34,910 nt of DNA, from positions 1 through 34,910 of the forward strand of contig JBOHTO010000016.1 of assembly GCA_050733695.1 (NCBI GenBank), in the 5' to 3' direction. The DNA comes from JBOHTO01 sp050733695. GTDB lineage: Bacteria; Gemmatimonadota; Gemmatimonadetes; Gemmatimonadales; Gemmatimonadaceae. A program made the position numbers and the translations under genes. Numbering within the stretch: position 1 is the stretch's first letter; each line of letters opens with the position of its first letter. This document shows positions 14,793 through 21,521 of this stretch, in pieces. Under the pieces are notes generated by a model that was not told the DNA's origin, made no database searches, and saw nothing but the letters and a program-made list of their open reading frames with translations.

Positions 14793-15761
14793 TCAATCGC
14801 CGTCGGGAGGAACCGGCGGGCTGGATACTTCCTCCTTCGCTCTGAGCGGGAACGCGAGCGATGCGACCACGGACGCCAGCAGGACACCCGCGATGACTGC
14901 GAGCGAGAGTGCGATCGGGATGTGCACTTCGATGTAGGTGACCAGCATCTTCACCCCCACCAAGACGAGCACCGCCGAGAGACCAAGCTTGAGGAAATGG
15001 AACCTGTGAATGATCCCGGCGAGCAAGAAGTACATGCTCCGTAGCCCGAGGATGGCGAACACGTTCGACGTGTAAACCAGGAACGTGTCGGTCGTGACGG
15101 CAAAGATCGCCGGAATCGAGTCCACGGCGAAAATGAGATCTGTCGTCTCGACGAGGATGAGGACAACGAAGAGCGGCGTCGCCATGCGACGGGCCACGCC
15201 GTTCCGGTCGCTCATGGTGAAGAACTTCTGGCCGTCGTAGGCGGGGCTCACGGGTACCATGCGCCGGACCAGCTTCAGAACCGGATTCGACTCCGGCTCG
15301 ATCCTCGTTTCGTCCTGCGTCGCCATCCGTATACCGGTGAAAACGAGGAATGCACCGAAGACGTAGATGACCCAGTCGAAGCGCTGGATTAGCAGCGCTC
15401 CCGCCCAGATCATCGCGCCGCGCATGATCAGCGCTCCGAAGATCCCCCAGAAGAGCACCCGGTGCTGGTACCGCGGCGGCACCCGGAAATAGGAGAAGAT
15501 CAGAATGAAAACGAAGATGTTGTCGACCGATAACGCGAGCTCGATCAGGTAGCCGGTGAGGAACTCCAGACCTGCTTCGCTGCCGCGGAACAGGAAGATC
15601 CCGAGATTGAAAAGCGCTGCGAGCGCAACGACGACGACCGTCCAGCGCGATGCCTCCTTCAGGGAGACCACGTGCGCCTTGCGGTTGAAGACGCCCAGAT
15701 CGACGGCGAGCATGCCGAGGACAAAGACGTTGAAGGCCACCCAGAGCCAGGTCTGATTCAT
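14793..15761 (-). CDS. TerC/Alx-family integral membrane protein
   Basis: This 322-residue multi-pass protein has about nine hydrophobic helices. Family motifs are visible in ELALSVDNIFVFILIFSYF (acidic residues in helix 3) and ETTDLIFAVDSIPAIFAVT, the duplicated [E/D]-x-x-x-S-x-DN-type signature of TerC. It is the Alx-like length class. TerC-family members are implicated in metal (Mn2+) efflux or metal loading of exported proteins, and the name comes from tellurite resistance. The mRNA leader carries a yybP-ykoY type manganese riboswitch candidate, as in E. coli alx, which supports a manganese role. The start at 15761 gives the standard N-terminus (MNQTWLWVAFNVFVLGMLAVDL). Confidence 0.95.
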   Translation of the reverse strand: MNQTWLWVAFNVFVLGMLAVDLGVFNRKAHVVSLKEASRWTVVVVALAALFNLGIFLFRGSEAGLEFLTGYLIELALSVDNIFVFILIFSYFRVPPRYQHRVLFWGIFGALIMRGAMIWAGALLIQRFDWVIYVFGAFLVFTGIRMATQDETRIEPESNPVLKLVRRMVPVSPAYDGQKFFTMSDRNGVARRMATPLFVVLILVETTDLIFAVDSIPAIFAVTTDTFLVYTSNVFAILGLRSMYFLLAGIIHRFHFLKLGLSAVLVLVGVKMLVTYIEVHIPIALSLAVIAGVLLASVVASLAFPLRAKEEVSSPPVPPDGD

Positions 15762-15888
15762 CTGTCACACGTTGCAGGTGAACGAAGGCGACACGGACCG
15801 GAACAAGAAAAGACCCTCGCCCCGGAGTGGCTCTCCGATGCGAAGGTCTCGTCATGACGGGCCGGCCTGCCTGGCTACGGATCGTCCC
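15762..15888 (-). other. Expression-platform region between riboswitch and terC
   Basis: About 127 bases separate the aptamer from the terC ATG. It holds a GGAG/CTCC mini-stem followed by GGGGCGAGGG and a short TCTTTTCTT tract (about 15803-15825), which could be a weak terminator-like element. No strong Shine-Dalgarno sequence is seen directly before the ATG. I cannot tell whether control is transcriptional or translational. Confidence 0.35.
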
Positions 15889-16002
15889 GACCGAACCGTG
15901 CGCAGCGGCAAGGTGATCGTACCCCCCCACCCCCGCTGCGCAGTCTTGACGGCCCGGCCACCGGGTTACAATCCCGGTAGACTACTCCCCTTCTCGCGGT
16001 CC
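15889..16002 (-). ncRNA. yybP-ykoY type (Mn2+) riboswitch aptamer, candidate
   Basis: Reading the minus strand, the leader has AAGGGGAGTAG (L1 motif; GGGGAGTAG at 15990-15982). Next comes a stem ACCGGG/CCCGGT with a 7-base loop (P2). GCCGTCAAGAC follows (L3 motif, CGTCA around 15951-15947). A perfect 10-bp stem TGCGCAGCGG/CCGCTGCGCA (15942-15933 with 15908-15899) comes next. GACCG/CGGTC at the ends can form P1. Both Mn-site loops and their order match the E. coli alx and mntP aptamers, and the gene controlled is of the Alx/TerC family. Boundaries are approximate. Confidence 0.82.
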
Positions 16003-16003
16003 A

Positions 16004-16032
16004 AGTTAACCCGGCCCCTGCTTCGCGGGCAA
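16004..16032 (-). promoter_or_regulatory. Candidate promoter of the riboswitch-terC transcript
   Basis: On the minus strand TTGCCC (16032-16027), 17 bases, TTAACT (16009-16004). The hexamers are imperfect. The spacing would start transcription within a few bases of the aptamer's P1 helix, which is the expected position. Confidence 0.4.
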
Positions 16033-16120
16033 TGCGCACACAGCATCTGCGCGCTCATCGGGCACTCCTGCGACCGCCCCCCCCCCGCAACCCCCTACCC
16101 AGGGCCGGGTTGCACGCCCA

Positions 16121-16873
16121 TCACCGCCGCGCCCTGCCGAGACTCACGACCGGGTCGTGGACTGCCACTCGTTCACCCACCCAGCAGCGCTCGTCCCGAG
16201 CGAGCTCCACCACACCCGCGGGCACCGTCGCACAAGGAGGCGCGATCAGACGGCCGCCTGATCCCTCAGCGCCGTGATGATTCGGCCGGCGGAGCACGGT
16301 GACCGCCGACTCGACCAGCGATTGCTCGACGCGCTGCTCACCAGCGCCACTGCCGAAAGCGTCAGCGGGTCCCCCGCCGAGTACAACGCCGCGGCATGAT
16401 CCCGCCGCTAGCGGAACGACGCGCGGCGAAATGACAGCGGACGTCGGCGGTGCTTCCAGGATCGCTGCCGTCGGGTTGAGGAGCAACACAAGGACATCGG
16501 CCAGCGCGGCGAGCGGCTGCGACAGGGTCCCCCACGCGCCGCCGAGCACAACGATGCCCCCGGGGTCCGCAAGCGCCAACAGGGCCGCGATGCGCAGCAC
16601 GTCCTCTTCGCGCGGTGCTGCGTTCGGCGCGTCACCGGCCGTCAGCTCGGCCGCGGGCGCGCTGTCGGCATCCGCCGAAGGCGCCGTCGCGGCAGCGACT
16701 TCGGAGTCGAAGTACACCGCGCCGCCGCTGATCGGATAGCGCGCCGCGCATATGGGGCATCCCAGGGAGCCCTCCACGACGTCGCGCCCCTGCATTCGCC
16801 GGAACGACCCGACCAGCCAACTGTCCTCGTGGGGATGCACGCACCGCAGCACATCGATCAGCTCGATGAACAT
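16121..16873 (-). CDS. Trm112-domain protein with Rossmann-like C-terminal region
   Basis: The protein has 250 residues. The N-terminus has the Trm112/YcaR-type zinc-ribbon pattern (LRCVHPHEDSWLV, then GSLGCPICAARYPISGGAVYF, with Cys11, Cys39 and Cys42). Residues 90-250 look like a divergent nucleotide- or SAM-binding fold. There is a glycine turn after a strand (GGIVVLGGAWG), an alternating strand-helix pattern, and VLR followed by GGRLIAPP, which resembles a methyltransferase late strand. No catalytic residue can be named. GAGGGGG lies four bases before the ATG. It follows the pterin genes but has no evident pterin function. Confidence 0.62.
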   Translation of the reverse strand: MFIELIDVLRCVHPHEDSWLVGSFRRMQGRDVVEGSLGCPICAARYPISGGAVYFDSEVAAATAPSADADSAPAAELTAGDAPNAAPREEDVLRIAALLALADPGGIVVLGGAWGTLSQPLAALADVLVLLLNPTAAILEAPPTSAVISPRVVPLAAGSCRGVVLGGGPADAFGSGAGEQRVEQSLVESAVTVLRRPNHHGAEGSGGRLIAPPCATVPAGVVELARDERCWVGERVAVHDPVVSLGRARR

Positions 16874-16882
16874 GTCGCCCCC

Positions 16883-17020
16883 TCAGCGTCTCGACAGACC
16901 CGGTTCGTCGACGTCGACCGCCTGCGGTTGCGTGAGTGCAAAGGCCAACACGCCGACGACGGCCGCGGCGTCTATTGCCGCGCGCGCGCCGAGCGATTCT
17001 TCGTTCACCCCGCGGTTCAC
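16883..17020 (-). pseudogene. Probable C-terminal remnant of a short-chain dehydrogenase
   Basis: The frame downstream of folE encodes a tail containing AAVVGVLAFALTQPQAVDVDE and ending GLSRR before a TGA at 16883. This closely follows the C-terminus of YdfG-type short-chain dehydrogenases (pattern AxxVAxAVxFALxQPxxVDVxExxLRP). Nothing resembling the TGxxxGIG cofactor loop or YxxxK active site remains, because the preceding DNA is folE. A tandem 12-bp repeat, gttcaccccgcg at 17003-17014 and 17015-17026, sits exactly at the junction. A GTG at 17020 overlaps the folE stop, so a 44-residue peptide could still be translated. Sepiapterin-reductase-like SDRs act after PTPS, so the position next to folE and PTPS is suggestive. 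Confidence 0.45.
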
Positions 17021-17808
17021 CCCGCGGCTGAGCCCGAGTAGTGCGCGAGGCGCAGGAACTCGTCGCGCGTCTTGGCATCGTCGCGGAACGCGCCGCGCAC
17101 GGCGGAGGTGATCGTCTTCGAGTTCTGCTTCTCGACGCCGCGCATCATCATGCACAGGTGCGCTGCCTCGATGACGACGCCGACTCCGCGGGGTGCCAGA
17201 ACTTCCTCGACCGCGCCGGCTATCTGCTCGGTGAGGCGCTCCTGCACCTGAAGACGGCGGGCGAACACGTCGACCACACGGGGCAGCTTCGACAGTCCGA
17301 TGATCCGTCCATCGGGGATGTACGCGATATGCGCCTTGCCGAAGAACGGCAGGAGATGGTGTTCGCAGAGGGAGTAGACCTCGATGTCGCGCACCATGAT
17401 CATGCTCTCGTGCGGCTCCGAGAATACGGCGGCCCCGACAACCGACGCAATGTCCATGTCGTAACCGCGCGTCAACCACTGAAGCGATCGGGCCACGCGG
17501 GCTGGCGTGCGCGCCAGTCCCGGGCGCCACGGATCCTCGCCCAGCAGCTCGAGCTGTCGGCGCACCATGCCCTCCAGCTCCGCTGCAGCGTCCTGCCCCT
17601 CCCCGCCCGCTCCGCCCGCCCCGCCCGCCGACGCGCCAAGGCGGACGCCGAAAACGCGCGTCGAGCCTTCGTCCCTGACGGGAACCGCCTCGGCCGCGCG
17701 AGCGCGCTTGCCCTCAGCGTGACCATCGCGCTTTCCGTCGGCGTCGCGAGCCCGCTTCCCGTCAGCGTCGCGAGCCCGCTTTCCGTCAGCGTCCTTCATA
17801 TTCGACAT
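17017..17808 (-). CDS. folE: GTP cyclohydrolase I with extended repetitive N-terminus
   Basis: The protein has 263 residues against about 190-220 in typical FolE. The catalytic domain occupies the last ~185 residues. GEDPWRPGLARTPARVARS is the family N-terminal helix. SLCEHHLLPFFGKAHIAYIP has the zinc Cys and His residues, and EAAHLCMMMRGV has the second zinc Cys. It converts GTP to dihydroneopterin triphosphate. The first ~80 residues are charged low complexity built on a DADGKRAR repeat from a 24-bp DNA repeat and are probably disordered. The ATG at 17808 lies within the last codons of the PTPS gene (23-bp overlap). Another ATG at 17799 is possible. The overlap with PTPS argues for a shared pterin pathway. 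Confidence 0.93.
   Translation of the reverse strand: MSNMKDADGKRARDADGKRARDADGKRDGHAEGKRARAAEAVPVRDEGSTRVFGVRLGASAGGAGGAGGEGQDAAAELEGMVRRQLELLGEDPWRPGLARTPARVARSLQWLTRGYDMDIASVVGAAVFSEPHESMIMVRDIEVYSLCEHHLLPFFGKAHIAYIPDGRIIGLSKLPRVVDVFARRLQVQERLTEQIAGAVEEVLAPRGVGVVIEAAHLCMMMRGVEKQNSKTITSAVRGAFRDDAKTRDEFLRLAHYSGSAAG
17707..17796. repeat. 24-bp tandem repeat in folE 5' end
   Basis: About four copies of a 24-bp unit beginning cttyccgtcagcgtcgcgag start at 17707, 17731, 17755 and 17779. The middle two are nearly identical, the first is degenerate and the last is partial. The unit length keeps frame and gives the DADGKRAR protein repeat. Confidence 0.85.
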
Positions 17809-18217
17809 AATTGTTCTCGGTCTCCCACAGGCGCAGCCGCGATAGTCGGTTGGGTGCCACCGCGGGCTCGAGAACACGCCAGCAGGCGACAACAACGTTC
17901 TCCGTCGTAGGGATGATGCCGCTCATGAATTCCACTTCCACGTTCAGGTTGCGGTGATCGACCTTGTCGATCACCGCCGCCTGGACGCGCTGTTTCAGAG
18001 CGCCGAGATCGACCACGTACCCCGTACGCTTGTCGACCTCCCCCGTGACGGAGATCTCGAGCACGTAATTGTGGCCGTGCCAGTTCGGATTGTTGCACTT
18101 GCCGAAGATCGCGTCGTTCTCCTCGTCAGAGAGGCGCGGGTTGTGCACCCGATGGGCGGCGTTGAAGGTCATCCTGCGTGTGACGGTAACTTGCGGCATC
18201 ATCACCTGCTGGTTCAT
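17786..18217 (-). CDS. 6-pyruvoyl-tetrahydropterin synthase / QueD family
   Basis: This 143-residue enzyme has zinc ligands His22 (FNAAHRVHN), His47 and His49 (GKCNNPNWHGHNY), with catalytic Cys41 in the same motif. TTENVVVACW and the terminal ETENNYVEYEGR are also conserved. The GKCNNPNxHGHNY motif and the terminal ETxNNxVxYxG segment look like genuine PTPS (as in animals) more than minimal QueD. Coupling to folE then suggests conversion of dihydroneopterin triphosphate to 6-pyruvoyl-tetrahydropterin. 6-carboxytetrahydropterin synthase activity (queuosine pathway) remains possible, but no queC, queE or queF is in view. It is the first gene of the pterin group. Confidence 0.88.
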   Translation of the reverse strand: MNQQVMMPQVTVTRRMTFNAAHRVHNPRLSDEENDAIFGKCNNPNWHGHNYVLEISVTGEVDKRTGYVVDLGALKQRVQAAVIDKVDHRNLNVEVEFMSGIIPTTENVVVACWRVLEPAVAPNRLSRLRLWETENNYVEYEGR

Positions 18218-18534
18218 TCCTGATGGCGGTGGCCAGTGTCCAGCCGGCCGGGCGGGCGCCTCAATGACAGCGTCGGCCGCTGGCAGGCGGGGGAGTCCGG
18301 AGACGACGAACCCCCGCGTTGGCAGGGGTCGCCGGAGGGACGGAACGAAGAGGGTTTTATGAAGCCCAGTCGAAATATGAGGCCGTCACCACGCTTCCGT
18401 CTTCCCCCGCACTGGGGGCATGACGTCGACATAGATTTCCGTGCCCACTCGGTGGACTTGTTGGCTCAAAAACTGAGCTCTTCGTTCCCTTGTTCCGGCG
18501 AAGAATATAAAGACCGGCAGGAGGCGGGTCAATC
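18218..18534. other. 317-bp divergent intergenic region
   Basis: This separates the pterin genes (minus) from a small membrane protein gene (plus). I see two small stems: CCCC/GGGG around 18404-18420, and GCTCA-aaaac-TGAGC at 18464-18478. An AT-rich patch aatataaag lies at about 18504-18512, roughly 25 bases before the plus-strand start. A possible reading frame across it (18236-18544) has no family features and no convincing ribosome binding site. Confidence 0.4.
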
Positions 18535-18711
18535 ATGGACGTAGGCATCATCGCCGCAATCGCGATGCTCGTACTCTGGGCCGTCGGAACGCTGCTCGAG
18601 GCGCCCGGGTGGATTCATCTGCTGCTCACGCTTGGCATGTTCCTCCTCATGTACAGGATCGTGGTGCGCGGTACGCCCGGCTCCGACCGCGGGAAACGCC
18701 CGCGCGGCTGA
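18535..18711 (+). CDS. Small lmo0937-type membrane protein (58 residues)
   Basis: The translation begins MDVGIIAAIAMLVLWAVGTL, continues with APGWIHLLLTLGMFLLMYRIV and ends in a basic tail (RGTPGSDRGKRPRG). Two short hydrophobic helices flank a G-W-I-H turn, the plan of the lmo0937/DUF5670 family of tiny membrane proteins, often near stress genes. AGGAGG lies ten bases before the ATG. The role is unknown in the family. It is short but has a clear ribosome binding site, hydrophobic pattern and stop. Confidence 0.78.
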   Translation: MDVGIIAAIAMLVLWAVGTLLEAPGWIHLLLTLGMFLLMYRIVVRGTPGSDRGKRPRG

Positions 18712-18720
18712 GCGACTTCA

Positions 18721-18762
18721 GGGGACCCCAAGCTGCCCCAAGCTGCGGGGACCCCAAGCTGC
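18721..18762. repeat. 16-bp direct repeat with a half-copy between
   Basis: ggggaccccaagctgc occurs at 18721-18736 and 18747-18762. The 10 bases between them are cccaagctgc, so the agctgc element occurs three times in 42 bp. It lies between the small membrane protein stop (18711) and the next gene (18855). Confidence 0.85.
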
Positions 18763-18854
18763 GATCTCCCCGCGGGCGCGGTACTTGCCCGTATGCGCTT
18801 GCAGCGGCGCGACGACGCCGATGGTCATGACCGACATTCAGCACGAGGTGTTCC

Positions 18855-19451
18855 GTGGCACTCCGTGAGTTCACCGACAGCGCCGGCAAGGCGTGGAAGG
18901 TCTGGAACGTGGCGCTGGATGACATCAGTGCTTCGACCCGGGCGGAGGATTTCCTCGCCGACTGCGCGGACGGCTGGCTGTGTTTCGAGTCGGACAAGGA
19001 GAAGCGCCGGCTGATCGACTTCCCGGAAGACTGGAACACGCTGCCGGACGCAGAGCTCGAGCAGCTCTGCGCCCGGGCGCATGGGACGCCCGTCCGTCAG
19101 TCGAGCGAAACAACGGCCGAGTTCGCCCGACGGCAGGACGAGATGTTCGAGCCGGCCGACCTCGCGTCCGACGAACCGCGAACGTTCACGACGCCGGACA
19201 ACCGCGTCTGGATTGTCGAGGAGTGTGCCGCTCCCCCGGGGTCCGAAGCGAGCTCGGACAAGAACATGATTCTCCGTTTCTCATCGGAGGGAGTGACGCG
19301 AGAACTCGCGCAGTATCCGGACGATTGGCGTCGCTACCTGCCGGGCCAGCTCGTGGAGCTCGCGCTCGCCGCGCACCCCGTGCACGCACACGAGACTGAC
19401 GAGGACCCGCGCCAACGCCGAGACACGCAACAGGGAGGGCCGGGGCTGTAG
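18855..19451 (+). CDS. Unknown protein with two related halves
   Basis: This 198-residue soluble protein was not recognised. Each half opens with a short F-T/D motif and a Trp-Val pair (REFTDSAGKAWKVW near residue 4; RTFTTPDNRVWIVEE near residue 108). Each closes with a Phe-Ser/Glu strand, a [FY]P-[ED]-DW motif and a Leu-rich helix (LIDFPEDWNTLPDAELEQLC; LAQYPDDWRRYLPGQLVELA). It therefore looks like an internal duplication of about 75 residues, with divergent linkers rich in Glu and Arg. The GTG at 18855 is chosen because the first motif follows at once and GAGG lies nearby. Function unknown. Confidence 0.7.
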   Translation: MALREFTDSAGKAWKVWNVALDDISASTRAEDFLADCADGWLCFESDKEKRRLIDFPEDWNTLPDAELEQLCARAHGTPVRQSSETTAEFARRQDEMFEPADLASDEPRTFTTPDNRVWIVEECAAPPGSEASSDKNMILRFSSEGVTRELAQYPDDWRRYLPGQLVELALAAHPVHAHETDEDPRQRRDTQQGGPGL

Positions 19452-19507
19452 CATCCCAGGACGGTGTTGACCTCCCGGCGCGCAGTGGACTCTGGCGCCG
19501 CTGCCGC

Positions 19508-20488
19508 TCAGGCCGGACCTCGAACGCGGTTTCTTCGCGACGCTTTGGCTGCCTCATGCAACGCCACCGCCATCGCGGTGATTTCCTCCCCGCGCGCGAT
19601 TCGCTCTCTCCACACAGCGGGGATCCCCTCGAGCCCGTAGCAGGCCCCGGCCAACTGGCCGTAGACCGCCCCGGTGGTATCGGCATCGCCACCGAGGTTG
19701 ACGGCAGCGAGTGCACCGCTCGCGAAGTCATGCGTGGTTGCGAACGCCCACAACGCTGCCTCGAGCGTGTCCACGACATACCCGCGACCGCCGCGGATCG
19801 CGGGCGGCACCTTCGTTCGGAAGGAACCTTCGGCCACGACAGCAACAGCCGGATGCAGCAGCTCGCGTTGCCACAGGTTGTCGACGGGCGTGTAGGCCGG
19901 CCCGAGCCCGAGCAAGGTCTCCTTGTCCACGCCGTTCACCGCCCCGACGATGAGCCCGGCATAGTAGCGGCACGCGTCGACCGCGGCGGCGGTCCCGTGT
20001 GTTGTACGAGAGCTATCGGCCGCGCGGTCGATCGCAAGCGCCGCATCTGCTGCGAAATAGAGCGGCACCGGCGCAAGACGCATCAGCGAACCGTTCCCGG
20101 CGGTGTCTTCCGCCGTGGGACCACTGAAACCCTCACCGGTTCGCCGGAAGCGCGCGACCGCGCGCGAGACGACTGTACCCACATCGAAGCACCTGCCGAT
20201 ACTCGACCAGTGCCCGTCGTCGATCCATCTGACGTAGCGGTGCATCTGGTCGGCGGCGTCGAACCCGTGCGACGCCAGCAGGCTTTCTCCGAGGCAGAGC
20301 GCCATCGACGTGTCATCGGTCCACTCTCCGGGTTCCAGACCAAACGGTCCTCCACCGACCATATCGCTGATCGGGCTGAAGGATCCGGGAGCTGTGAACT
20401 CGAGCGTGGTACCGAGTGCGTCACCCACAGCCAGTCCAACCAGCGATCCAACAAAGCGGGACCTGGCCCACGCCGCGGGGACGCTCAC
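19508..20488 (-). CDS. ADP-ribosylglycohydrolase (DraG/ARH family)
   Basis: The protein has 326 residues with full ARH motifs. GLAVGDALGTTLEF lies at the N-terminus, WTDDTSMALCLGESLL has the first di-aspartate metal site, GNGSLMRLAPVPLYF follows, and AAVNLGGDADTTGAVYGQLAGACYG has the second. Both Mg sites are intact, so it should remove ADP-ribose from a protein, nucleic acid or small molecule. The GTG at 20488 starts 25 bp after the GNAT stop. Longer starts would overlap the GNAT gene with no family similarity. As the last gene of the run that includes Mre11, Rad50, HerA and NurA, it might act on ADP-ribosylated DNA or repair proteins (inference). Confidence 0.92.
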   Translation of the reverse strand: MSVPAAWARSRFVGSLVGLAVGDALGTTLEFTAPGSFSPISDMVGGGPFGLEPGEWTDDTSMALCLGESLLASHGFDAADQMHRYVRWIDDGHWSSIGRCFDVGTVVSRAVARFRRTGEGFSGPTAEDTAGNGSLMRLAPVPLYFAADAALAIDRAADSSRTTHGTAAAVDACRYYAGLIVGAVNGVDKETLLGLGPAYTPVDNLWQRELLHPAVAVVAEGSFRTKVPPAIRGGRGYVVDTLEAALWAFATTHDFASGALAAVNLGGDADTTGAVYGQLAGACYGLEGIPAVWRERIARGEEITAMAVALHEAAKASRRNRVRGPA

Positions 20489-20513
20489 TCCAGACCGAAC
20501 CAGGATGGCACCG

Positions 20514-21521
20514 CTACACCTCCCAGTTGGACAGGACGAGCCCGCTCCCGCCCCCACGTCGTTCTCCCTCGTCCGCCAGCTCGGCCGCCGGCTCGGCCGC
20601 ACCTGCCAGCGTCATGCGCAGGTCGGTCCAGCGCACGCGCGCGCCGAGCGCGATCAGGCGCGAATACACGTTCTCGTACTCCCCCTGGATGCGCAGCGCA
20701 ACCCTGCGCGTGCCGGAGCGGCGCGCAAAATCGCGCAGGACCGCGAGCATTGAGTCGAGCCTGTCCGCGCGCCCGAGAACGAGCTTGAGCACGCGCAGCT
20801 CCTCCCGCACGCGACCCTCCACCAGTGGAGCAGTGTGGCAGACGGCGAACCCGATCAGGCGACCGCGCTCCCGCAGCAGCACCGTTTCGCCGAGCGCGAG
20901 TTCGTTGGTCAGCCGGATCTCGCGCGTGAAATCGTACCCGGGCCGTTCAGCCGTGACGAGCGCCCGGCACTCCTCCACCGCCACATCCCGCTCGCCGAGG
21001 GGGAGGCGACCGAGCAGCAATGCGCGGTGCTCACCCGCAGCGGAGTCGAGCGTGACGGTGACCGTCAGACGGCCGGGCACGAATCCCAGCGCCGAGTAGA
21101 AGCCGATGTTGTCCATCGTGCGTGGCATCGTCTCCAGTCCGATCACGCGCGCTCCGTGCTGCCTCAGCCAGTCGACGCCGGCAACTACTATCGACTTGCC
21201 GAGGCCGGCGTCCTGATGATCCGGATGCACCGCGAGCGGCCCCATCCAGCCCTCGGTGCCGGAGCAATGTGCGACGTTGAAGGCCGCGACATCGCCCGTC
21301 TCGTCGCGCCAGAGCATCGCTCCGCCGGCCGCGTCTTCGATGGCGTAGCGCCAGACTGCCGGATTGAGTGGCGGTACGCGGACTCCGACGAGGCCATCGC
21401 GCCGATAGCGCTCCGTGAAGGCTTCACTGAAGACATGGTTGAGCGCTTCGATGTCCTCGAAGAGAGCCGGCTCGGGACCGCTCACTTCGTGCGCATGGTG
21501 CCAGCTCCTGGCGATGGCCAT
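20514..21521 (-). CDS. Two-domain GNAT-family acetyltransferase
   Basis: The protein has 335 residues. The first GNAT domain (about 15-165) has the acetyl-CoA motif LAVHPDHQDAGLGKSIVVAG, a short LGLExMP-like strand and NIGFYSALGFVPG. The second half (about 170-310) resembles a degenerate GNAT (LRERGRLIGFAVCHTAPLVEG, then LKLVLGRADRLDSMLAVL) without a good acetyl-CoA loop. The substrate is unknown. The ATG shares its A with the TGA of the Rad50 gene (TGATG), so its translation is coupled to sbcC. The Gly/Glu-rich C-terminus ends 25 bp before the ARH gene. Confidence 0.85.
   Translation of the reverse strand: MAIARSWHHAHEVSGPEPALFEDIEALNHVFSEAFTERYRRDGLVGVRVPPLNPAVWRYAIEDAAGGAMLWRDETGDVAAFNVAHCSGTEGWMGPLAVHPDHQDAGLGKSIVVAGVDWLRQHGARVIGLETMPRTMDNIGFYSALGFVPGRLTVTVTLDSAAGEHRALLLGRLPLGERDVAVEECRALVTAERPGYDFTREIRLTNELALGETVLLRERGRLIGFAVCHTAPLVEGRVREELRVLKLVLGRADRLDSMLAVLRDFARRSGTRRVALRIQGEYENVYSRLIALGARVRWTDLRMTLAGAAEPAAELADEGERRGGGSGLVLSNWEV

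Noticed and set aside
18236..18544. 102-codon plus frame in the intergenic region
   Set aside because: No start signal or domain. It overlaps the ribosome binding site and start of the small membrane protein gene.
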